NCBI RefSeq assembly: GCF_030818575.1
Contig: NZ_JAUTAL010000001.1
Span: forward strand, 1,302,001-1,366,000
Direction of reading: 5' to 3'
Length of the DNA: 64,000 bases
From: Chryseobacterium camelliae
GTDB taxonomy: Bacteria > Bacteroidota > Bacteroidia > Flavobacteriales > Weeksellaceae
Shown here: positions 37,070-44,479 of the stretch, one piece after another
How the letters are laid out: each line of letters starts with the position of its first letter
Numbering within the stretch: the stretch's first letter is position 1
Notes under the pieces: generated by a model
The model's input: the letters and a program-made list of their open reading frames with translations, nothing else
What the model was told of the DNA's origin: nothing
Databases searched by the model: none
Program-made: the position numbers and the translations under genes

Positions 37070-38626
37070 ATGATGAAACTCTACATACTGCTTGCCCTGG
37101 TTGTTTTTCAGCTGTCCTGTGCCCAGACTCAGGTTGACAGCATCCTGGAAAAAGGATTTTCAGACCATCAGTGCAATCATCCTGAAATAGCGATATCTGA
37201 TGCCAGAAAAATTATTGCGAACCCGGAAGCCACTGCCCGGCAGAAAATGAGGGCATATCAGCTGATGAGCGGATCTTATTCTGTCATGGGCAAAAACAGA
37301 TTATCGCTCCATTCCTCTTTCAAGGCAAAAGAAATTGCGGACCAGCTTAATGATACGTATTCATCAGCAGTTTCATTATGTTCGGTAGCAGAATGTTACA
37401 GGCGCCTGGACCTCAATCATGAAGCCCTGGAAAATTACGGCAAGGCGTTGGTAATGCTCGATCAGCTTCCGGCAACATATAAAAGCCTCCATACAAAGGC
37501 ATCTGTCTTTTATGAGATCGGGAATGCCAGATACGGTGAAAATCAATACCGCTCTGCCGCCGGGAACTATAAAAAGTCCATTGCCATCCTGAAAGACCTG
37601 AAGAAAGATGCCAGAAGGGCAGAGAAGGAAGCCCAGGATTATTTGTTGCTGGGCGGGTCTTATCTGTTCATGAAAAAATATGATTCTGCCGAAATATGCT
37701 TTAAGATCAGCCAGAATATTGCTTCTGCATACAAAAATAAGTTTATTGTTCCCTACCTTATGGAAAGCTATGCCAAGCTTTATGATGAAAAAAAAGACTA
37801 CAGGCGGGCGGTGAATTATGCTGAAAAGGGGGTGCAGTTGATGGATTTTCCAGATACGAAGCTTAGAAGTTCTCTGCATGAAGTGCTGGCCAAATCTTAT
37901 GGGGAGTTAGGGGATGTTGCCAATGCGAGAAAAAACTACAATATATATGTAACGCTTAACAACAATTACACTACTGAAAAAAACAATGCCGTGTCTCTGG
38001 CATTCAAACAATCGAAGGAGGGACTAACAAAAGAAATCGCAGTTCAGAAAGATGGAAAAATGATTCTGGGATGGTTACTCTTACTGATACTGCTCATCTC
38101 AGGCATGATTATTTTTCTGTACAGGAAGAAAGCTAAAAAAAACAGGGAACTATACATGCAGGCCGTTGACCGGCTGGTGCATCATTTCATTGAGGATACT
38201 CGTCCCGTTCAGGAAAAAAGGGAGGTTACTTGCCCTGTGGTATCACTTTCGGAAGAAAAAGAACAGGAGATTCTTCAGAAACTGGAAGATTTTGAAAAAT
38301 CAGAAATGATCATCCATAAAAAACTGACGATCGCGTCTCTTGCAGGTTCGCTGGGAACCAATGTTACTTATTTGTCTACTGTCATCAACAGACATAAGGC
38401 TGCCAATTTCAATCATTACATCAACAACCTTAAGATTTCCTATATTGTTAATAAACTTTACACCGAACCCAATTACCGTAATTACAAGATTACCTATCTG
38501 GCTGAAGAATGCGGTCTGCCATACAGTTCTTTTACCTCCGTTTTCAAGACCATAACGGGAATATCTCCTTCCTCATTCATTAAACAAATGAATGTAGATA
38601 AAGAGTTGACTGATAAGTTTTTATAA
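37070..38626 (+). CDS. Membrane-anchored TPR protein with AraC-type HTH
   Basis: A 518-residue protein. Order: signal segment (the QLSC may be a lipobox), TPR-like helical repeats across the envelope part (about 30-310), one transmembrane helix (about 331-352, MILGWLLLLILLISG), a charged linker, and an AraC HTH pair (about 410-512, KLTIASLAGSLGTN and ITYLAEECGLPYSSFTSVF). This layout, common in Flavobacteriia, is expected to sense something outside the inner membrane and act on DNA directly. ATG 37073 is an alternative start. The signal and target genes are unknown; the secreted gene 99 bp downstream is a candidate. Confidence 0.85.
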   Translation: MMKLYILLALVVFQLSCAQTQVDSILEKGFSDHQCNHPEIAISDARKIIANPEATARQKMRAYQLMSGSYSVMGKNRLSLHSSFKAKEIADQLNDTYSSAVSLCSVAECYRRLDLNHEALENYGKALVMLDQLPATYKSLHTKASVFYEIGNARYGENQYRSAAGNYKKSIAILKDLKKDARRAEKEAQDYLLLGGSYLFMKKYDSAEICFKISQNIASAYKNKFIVPYLMESYAKLYDEKKDYRRAVNYAEKGVQLMDFPDTKLRSSLHEVLAKSYGELGDVANARKNYNIYVTLNNNYTTEKNNAVSLAFKQSKEGLTKEIAVQKDGKMILGWLLLLILLISGMIIFLYRKKAKKNRELYMQAVDRLVHHFIEDTRPVQEKREVTCPVVSLSEEKEQEILQKLEDFEKSEMIIHKKLTIASLAGSLGTNVTYLSTVINRHKAANFNHYINNLKISYIVNKLYTEPNYRNYKITYLAEECGLPYSSFTSVFKTITGISPSSFIKQMNVDKELTDKFL

Positions 38627-38724
38627 ATTTTATTTTTTTATTTGTGCTATGAAATACCTTATTTCAGAGGTGTGATTCTTTTTTGCTTGACCTGGTAGAT
38701 CGTTATTTGCTGTAAAAAGCAATT

Positions 38725-40185
38725 ATGATTAAAAATTTAACACTTACAGCCGGAATTCTTTTTAGCAGTATGCTCATGTCACAAGTGGGCATCAATACAG
38801 ATTCCCCGAAAGCAACATTAGATGTACGGTCTGTCCCGGCAGACCTTACCAAAACAGATGGTATTATAGCGCCTAAGCTGAAAGGTACGGAGCTTAAAGC
38901 AAAAGATCAGCTTTATGCAACAGATCAGACAGGAGCGATGGTGTATGTTACTGAAGCCCTTGATGCTTCCAACTCCACAAGTTCTACTACTGCCGATGAT
39001 GTTACTACAAAGACAGCAGAGGTTACCACTATCGGATATTATTATTTCGATGGTAATATATGGAAAAAGATAGGAGGTGCCGGTCCATGGAATATTTCCG
39101 GAACCAACCTTCCAGCGGCTTCAAATACACAGAATATTTACCAGAAGGGAAAAATTGGTATAGGACTGAATCCAGGGGCAAATCCTAATACTAATCTCTA
39201 TGTTAATGAGAATACATCTTCAGGAGGATCCGGAACTTCATTCGGGATACAGAACAGGCTCATTTCAAATAAAGAAGAAACTAAAACAGGAATTTATAAT
39301 TATCTGCTGGATAATTCGGAATCGGGAACAGGAAGTGTTGTCGGATTAGATAATACAGCTGTCGATGTATCAAAAGTGGCTAGAGGAGGGCAGAGTGCAA
39401 GCTTCTCGTATTATCTTACCGGTCAGAAAGACAATTCATCCAAATTAGTATCAGGACTCTTTTCTTTAGTATCTGTATCAGCAGTGGGAGGAGAGCTGAA
39501 GTCTGGAACAGTATCCGGTAATGCTGCTACCACACTGCTTAGTGCCAATACTGGAAATCTGAGCCTCACCGGTGATCTAAATGGTTACAGCGGTTACGGG
39601 ACGCTCAATGCCCAGCCGGGATACGTTTTGAATGCATCAGGAAGCGCTTCAGGCGGCAAGCTTGTTGCTCAGACAGATATGAGAGGCGGGACGGTTAACG
39701 CGACTACCATTACAGGGACAACTTCGGGCATTGAAGTAGCAGGAACCAGTGGAACTTTAAATGTATCCGATTACGCCGCTCCTTTAAGGTCCTATATTGA
39801 TTTTGCTTCCACTAATCTTATTTCAGCCAATATCAATGCATTATACGGATTGTTAGTTGAAGGAACCAGCGGACAGTCGCAGAATACCATCGGGAAGTCG
39901 TACGGGATTTATATTAAGCCGTTCCGCTTTACCGGGGATACGGAAGCCAATGCGTATAATCTGTATTCGGAAGGTGAAAACACAAAAAATTATTTCCAGG
40001 GAAGAGTTGGGCTCGGAACCAATGCACCCGTAGCCAAACTGCATGTGGTAAAAAGTACTTCGGATCTTACTCCGGCCATTATTTCAGGCTGTAACGAGTA
40101 TAGTGATAATGCAGCAGCGTTGGCAGCCGGATTGCCTTCAGGGGCACTGTACCGCACGGGAGACATTCTGAAGGTGGTACATTAA
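38725..40185 (+). CDS. Secreted low-complexity surface protein
   Basis: A 486-residue protein with a signal peptide (MLMS-Q) and the mature motif VGINTDSPKATLDV. The middle is rich in Gly, Ser, Thr and Asn, as in repetitive beta-structured fibres; it ends with AKLHVVKSTSDLTP and GALYRTGDILKVV. The VGINT.SP..TLDV start is shared with three proteins at 60196-62099 and is widespread in flavobacterial surface proteins. I cannot assign a function; attachment or a fibre-like role is a guess. Confidence 0.65.
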   Translation: MIKNLTLTAGILFSSMLMSQVGINTDSPKATLDVRSVPADLTKTDGIIAPKLKGTELKAKDQLYATDQTGAMVYVTEALDASNSTSSTTADDVTTKTAEVTTIGYYYFDGNIWKKIGGAGPWNISGTNLPAASNTQNIYQKGKIGIGLNPGANPNTNLYVNENTSSGGSGTSFGIQNRLISNKEETKTGIYNYLLDNSESGTGSVVGLDNTAVDVSKVARGGQSASFSYYLTGQKDNSSKLVSGLFSLVSVSAVGGELKSGTVSGNAATTLLSANTGNLSLTGDLNGYSGYGTLNAQPGYVLNASGSASGGKLVAQTDMRGGTVNATTITGTTSGIEVAGTSGTLNVSDYAAPLRSYIDFASTNLISANINALYGLLVEGTSGQSQNTIGKSYGIYIKPFRFTGDTEANAYNLYSEGENTKNYFQGRVGLGTNAPVAKLHVVKSTSDLTPAIISGCNEYSDNAAALAAGLPSGALYRTGDILKVVH

Positions 40186-40230
40186 GGATCCCGGATGTCA
40201 CGGTAACTTTTCTTTTTTCTTTTGATGTAA

Positions 40231-40264
40231 GGGAAAGCTGCTTAACATGATGTTAGGCAGCTTT
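40231..40264. terminator. Hairpin after surface protein gene
   Basis: AAAGCTGCTTAACAT and GTTAGGCAGCTTT form a stem about 45 bp after the stop. There is no long T-run, so confidence is modest. Confidence 0.5.
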
Positions 40265-40467
40265 CAGCATACATAATAATCTGTACAACTCCTGGCAAAT
40301 TTCTGTCAAAAGCATAAAATTTAAAACGGATTCTGGTTCAGTCATTCGTAAGATCGTGTAGAAAATATCGAAAAGTTGTTTCGAAATGATTGCCGTTTAT
40401 ATTTTATGGATTTAGCAGGATTGAAGACTGTATTTTAATACTTACATTTGTATCAAAAGCATTTTCT

Positions 40468-41112
40468 GTGAATTCTCACCTCCTGTTTATCGATACGGAA
40501 ACCACGGCTGTTCCCAGACGCTGGGATCTTCCGTATTCTGACACCGGAAACTGGCCCTCTGCCGTTCAGGTTTCCTGGATTATCTGTTCGCAAGATGGAA
40601 CTGAAATTAAAAAGTCTGATCAGTACATTTTTGAAGAAGACCTGGTCATCAGTGAAGGATCATTCAGGGTCCATGGCATTACCGAAGAATTCCTGAGATC
40701 CAGAGGAAGGAGCCGAAGGGAAGTATTAACGGATCTTGCTGAAGATATAATTAAATACCAACCTTTCATCGTAGGTCATTTCCTGGAATTTGACCTTCAT
40801 ATTTTATCTGCTGATTACCTTAGAGCAGGGCTGCAGAATCCTTTTGAAAACAGCTCTTTTTACTGTACGATGCTGAAAAGCCGGCAATATACATCCGGTA
40901 CTTCAAAAACCGGTCTGCGTTTACCGGAACTCTGCCGTTACATTCTGAACGAAACGATAGAGCCCTCCCATAATGCTGTTATTGATGCAGAAATGACTGC
41001 CCGCTGCTTTTTTGAAATCCGTCGGCGGAATGAGTTGTCTCAAAAAGATCTTGAGGAAAAACACCATCTCATAGCAGAAAAACTACATTTTCCCCTTTTA
41101 AAACCACTATAA
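40468..41112 (+). CDS. DEDD-type 3'-5' exonuclease (DnaQ-like)
   Basis: About 214 residues if started at GTG 40468 (VNSHLLFIDTETT); an upstream TTG (40390) would add 26 unlikely residues. Exonuclease motifs: ExoI FIDTET (Asp and Glu), ExoII VGHFLEFDLH (Asp), ExoIII HNAVIDAEM (His and Asp). Such stand-alone epsilon-like proteins often sit next to a cNMP/CBS/DUF294 protein, as here (4-bp gap), suggesting a shared but undefined nucleotide-related role. Confidence 0.85.
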   Translation: MNSHLLFIDTETTAVPRRWDLPYSDTGNWPSAVQVSWIICSQDGTEIKKSDQYIFEEDLVISEGSFRVHGITEEFLRSRGRSRREVLTDLAEDIIKYQPFIVGHFLEFDLHILSADYLRAGLQNPFENSSFYCTMLKSRQYTSGTSKTGLRLPELCRYILNETIEPSHNAVIDAEMTARCFFEIRRRNELSQKDLEEKHHLIAEKLHFPLLKPL

Positions 41113-41116
41113 ATTT

Positions 41117-43025
41117 ATGCAACATCTGATCCCGCTTTTACAGAAAACACCACCTTTCAGCCTTTTGCCGGAAAGCGTGCTGCAGGAAGTCTCCGAAAGC
41201 ATGCAGAAGAAAACATTTCCTAAAGAAACATTGGCCTACCGACAGGAGGTCACCGAATTACAGGGCGTGGATGTGATCATGGAAGGAGAGTATCAGACGT
41301 TTTTCTTTGACGCTTCCCAGAATAAAAGATGTATTGAAACTCACCATCCTCCTTACTGTTTCGGGGGGATCTCCGTGGTGCTAAACAGGGTCCGGGCTTT
41401 AAAATCAGTAATGGCGAAAAAAGGAACCATTGTATATACGCTTCCTAAAAAAGAATTTACCGAACTCTGCAACGCTTATGAAGATTTTTTCCATTATTTC
41501 ACCGCAGATTTCGGGAAGAAAATGTTGGATGAAGAGTTTGCGCATTTTGTAAAAACACCGGCGTCTTTTGAGGAAAGTTATTTTGCCGCAGACCAGCTGT
41601 ATTCCAGGAAAATAGAAAGCATTGCTTTTAAAGATATCGTTTCGTGTACCGAAAGCACCCCTATTTTTGAAGCTGCCCGGATCATGGCGAAAAACAAGAT
41701 AAGCTGTTTATTTATCAGGAACGAGCAGGATCAGAATATCATAGGCTACGTAACGGATATTACCCTGCGGGACAACGTTATTGCCCAATGCATTGATCCG
41801 CAGAAAGCTATACAAGAAGTAATGGATAATCCCATTGTTTCCATCTCCAGCGATGCCTATCTCTATGAGGCGGTTCTGATGATGTTTAAAACCAAAACCC
41901 GGTACTTATTGGTAGAGAAGGACGGTGAAATGGCAGGATTTCTCAGCAGGAACCGGCTGCTGAGCGAGCAGGCACAGTCGCCGCTGGTTTTTTATACAGT
42001 CGGTAAAGCAGGCCGGTACAACCGTGGAACTCCGGAAAAAGTGGCTTCAGGTCCCGGATATGATCAACCAGTTGCTGGGCCGCGGCGTTCACGGGGAAAT
42101 TGCCAGCCAGATTATTACTACCATTGCCGATACCATCACCATAAAAGTAATTGAAAACGTGATCCGCCAGATCGGGAAACCGCCGGCGAAATTTGTTTTC
42201 ATGGTCACCGGAAGTGAAGGTAGGAAAGAGCAGACCTTAAGCACCGACCAGGACAACGGCATCATCTACGAAGACAAAGCCAATGAACAGCGTGAAATGG
42301 TTCGTGAATATTTCCTGGACTTTGCCAAAAGGGTTTCCGACGATCTTAATACCATCGGTTTTGTCTACTGCAAAGGAGAATTTATGGCCAGCAATCCGAA
42401 ATGGACGCATTCGCTGTCCCACTGGAAGCGGAACTACGAAGAATGGATTAATGAAACCGTTCCCGAAAATGCCATGAAATTTTCTACCCTTTTCGACTGC
42501 CGTTATATCTATGGAGAAGAAGCGATCATCAATGAACTAAAAGATTTCATCCAAGACCAGCTTCGCGTTCCGAACGAAAGATTTTTCACCTTTATTGCCA
42601 AAAACGCCCTTCAATACGAAGCCCCTTTAACCTTTTTTAAAAGGATTAAAACCCAGACGATCGGTAAGGCTGAAGTTTTCGACATCAAGACGGCCATGAG
42701 CCCGATTGTCGACCTGCTTAGGGTATATGCGTTGAAGAACGGTATCAATAATGAAAATACCGGTGAAAGGATGAAAAAACTACAGGAAGTGGGCGTATTC
42801 AGTAAAGAACAGTACCAGGAACTGCATCATTCGTATTATTACCTGATGGCCTTGCGCCTAAAAAACCAGGTTCATCAAATCAATATCGAAAAGAAAATGC
42901 CGGACAATTACATCGAGATCAGCCGTCTCACTAAAATTGAACGCGTAACGCTGACCGAAATTTTTAAAACCATCAGCAACTTCCAGCAGGGCATCCGGAT
43001 GAAATTTACCGGAAGTTTGTCGTAG
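41117..43025 (+). CDS. cNMP-binding / CBS / DUF294 nucleotidyltransferase-like protein (frameshifted)
   Basis: Two frames (41117-42154 and 42024-43025) join into about 635 residues when one T is removed from the T6 run at 41988-41993 (SPLVFIQSVKQAGTTVELRKKW). Order: cyclic-nucleotide-binding-like domain (about 10-130), a CBS pair (about 170-295), a DUF294 GlnD-like nucleotidyltransferase core (GSEGRKEQTLSTDQDNG, with GS and D.D-type residues), and a DUF294 C-terminal substrate-binding helical domain. It follows the exonuclease by 4 bp. The homopolymer position makes a sequencing error likely, though a true pseudogene is possible. Confidence 0.82.
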
Positions 43026-43267
43026 TTTTCTCGAATTGCAAAGGGAGGAAAGAAAGGATCAGCGATCTGATCTAATGAAGCATATACATCATCCGTCCGC
43101 TTCATTGCGGCTCTCCCGCTTTGCTTTGCTCCCTTACAATATGAGGTATGATCATAAGACTTTGCGTTAGTCTTATTCATCGTTAACCTTCAGGTTTTGT
43201 AGCAGTTTTATTTTAAGAACGTTTTATCTGCAGACTATTTACTGTTGAGTAATGAGCCAAATAAAAT

Positions 43268-43954
43268 CTACATTTTAAACATAAATCCCTGGGAAATCTT
43301 TTTGTTGTATTTCTTTTCATCAAAGCGGTAGAGGAAAGATCCCTTTTTGGAAGAAGTCATGTCTTTTTCATCCGTTTTTACGAGGATATCCATTCCATTG
43401 ATCTTACTGGTAAAATTCCTTTTGTCGAAGGTTTCACTGAAAATCGCTTCGTACAGATTCTGAAGATCCTTCATCGTGAATTTTTCCGGCAGCAGCTCGA
43501 ATCCGATTGGCCGTGTCGATGCCCGTCTTCTTAGTCTCAGAACGGCATCTTTTACCATTTCATTATGGTCGAAAATGAGATTGGGTGCATTCTGAAGTTC
43601 AAACCATTGTGCACTGTAGTTTTCGTTGAGCTGGAAATCCTTTTCGATATGGATCAGCGCATAATAAGAAATTGAAATAATCCTTGCTGTGGGTTCGCGG
43701 TTAATTTCAGTGTAGGAGTTCAGTTGCTCCATATAAATATTGCTCAGGCCTGTAAGTGTATTGAGCACCCTTTTGGCTGCTTCATCTGCAGTTTCTTCGC
43801 TGCCTACAAACCCTCCCATTAAGGACCATTCTCCTAATTGGGGTTCAAAATTTCTTTTGACCAGAAGAATTTTGAGATGTTCACCGTCAAATCCGAATAT
43901 AATACAGTCTACTGCGACCAGATGTCTGGGATATTGTGAATAATCTTGTTTCAT
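43268..43954 (-). CDS. araR: AraR-like Nudix-family transcriptional regulator
   Basis: A 228-residue protein with an N-terminal Nudix-fold domain and a C-terminal winged helix (about 145-228). The Nudix box is degenerate: GGFVGSEETADEAAKRVL lacks the REUxEE catalytic glutamates, so it is expected to bind a ligand rather than hydrolyse. This matches the NrtR-related AraR described in Bacteroides, a repressor relieved by L-arabinose (established knowledge; the orthology here is inferred). It is divergent from GH127 and carries its own AAGTGT-N7-ACATTT box upstream, which suggests autoregulation and control of araB, GH3 and GH30. Confidence 0.85.
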   Translation of the reverse strand: MKQDYSQYPRHLVAVDCIIFGFDGEHLKILLVKRNFEPQLGEWSLMGGFVGSEETADEAAKRVLNTLTGLSNIYMEQLNSYTEINREPTARIISISYYALIHIEKDFQLNENYSAQWFELQNAPNLIFDHNEMVKDAVLRLRRRASTRPIGFELLPEKFTMKDLQNLYEAIFSETFDKRNFTSKINGMDILVKTDEKDMTSSKKGSFLYRFDEKKYNKKISQGFMFKM

Positions 43955-43968
43955 CGAAATATTTTATG

Positions 43969-43976
43969 CAAAGATA
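43969..43976 (-). promoter_or_regulatory. -7 promoter element of the araR-like gene
   Basis: On the minus strand this reads TATCTTTG, matching TAnnTTTG, about 15 bp before the start codon. Confidence 0.6.
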
Positions 43977-44003
43977 AAGCTTTTGTAAATTAAGATTTTA
44001 CAT

Positions 44004-44022
44004 AAATGTGTTTTTTACACTT
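44004..44022 (-). promoter_or_regulatory. AraR-type operator box (site D, autoregulation)
   Basis: The minus strand reads AAGTGTAAAAAACACATTT, all 12 fixed bases of the consensus. Its centre is 37 bp from the first base of the -7 element, about one helical turn further out than in the other three promoters. Confidence 0.7.
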
Positions 44023-44193
44023 TTCAATTAAAAAAATTAATCAACAAAAAAATACCTTTTAAAGTGTGTTTTTGGGAATTTACTTATTGCTCTGACATGA
44101 TGAAATTACCAGTAAAAAGATTAAATATGTATGAACTCAATGTTAAAATTATGTTAAAGTTTAACAATGAAATAGTTCTGAAATCAAAAAAAT

Positions 44194-44201
44194 ATCTTTG
44201 C
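44194..44201 (+). promoter_or_regulatory. -7 promoter element before GH127 leader
   Basis: TATCTTTG followed by GCGGCC. It predicts a transcript start near 44208 and a leader of about 270 nt to GH127. Confidence 0.55.
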
Positions 44202-44296
44202 GGCCTTAATCTTAAAAATACGATAAGTTATTGAGGTGATTTTTAAATATTCTCAAGCAATACGCTGTGTTTATTTTGTATACAGTCAATTGTAAC

Positions 44297-44336
44297 ATTA
44301 GAGGATTGTCGGCTGATCCGTCTCTAATCTTATTTT
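44297..44336 (+). terminator. Possible attenuator/terminator in the GH127 leader
   Basis: The arms TTAGAGGAT and ATCCgtCTCTAA pair, and a T-rich tail (cttatttttta) follows. It lies between the promoter at 44194 and the GH127 start, so it would stop a short RNA of about 130 nt unless read through. Confidence 0.5.
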
Positions 44337-44479
44337 TTATGATAAGGTCCGACTCCTTAAACACAGTTAAGACCATTTTCTGACCTTTTGTCCGGGTCTT
44401 TACTTTACCATTATCAATGTATTGTTTTGTATGTTGATTCTTTCTGCTATTTTTAGAAATGTTGAAATAACATTTATTT

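Larger units (their letters stand above)
43955..44479. other. Divergent araR-GH127 intergenic region
   Basis: It holds the araR-like promoter and box on the minus strand, a plus-strand TATCTTTG element (44194-44201), a hairpin with a T-run at about 44297-44336, and then about 140 bp with no visible structure before the GH127 start. A 35-codon frame from 44129 overlaps the promoter and is not supported. Confidence 0.6.

Noticed and set aside
44055..44075. Fifth AraR-type box (aaagtgtgtttttggg)
   Set aside because: Only the left half AAGTGT is present; the ACATTT half at the 7-bp spacing is missing.
44129..44233. 35-codon frame in the araR-GH127 gap
   Set aside because: It spans the TATCTTTG promoter element and has no family resemblance; a promoter or leader reading is simpler.
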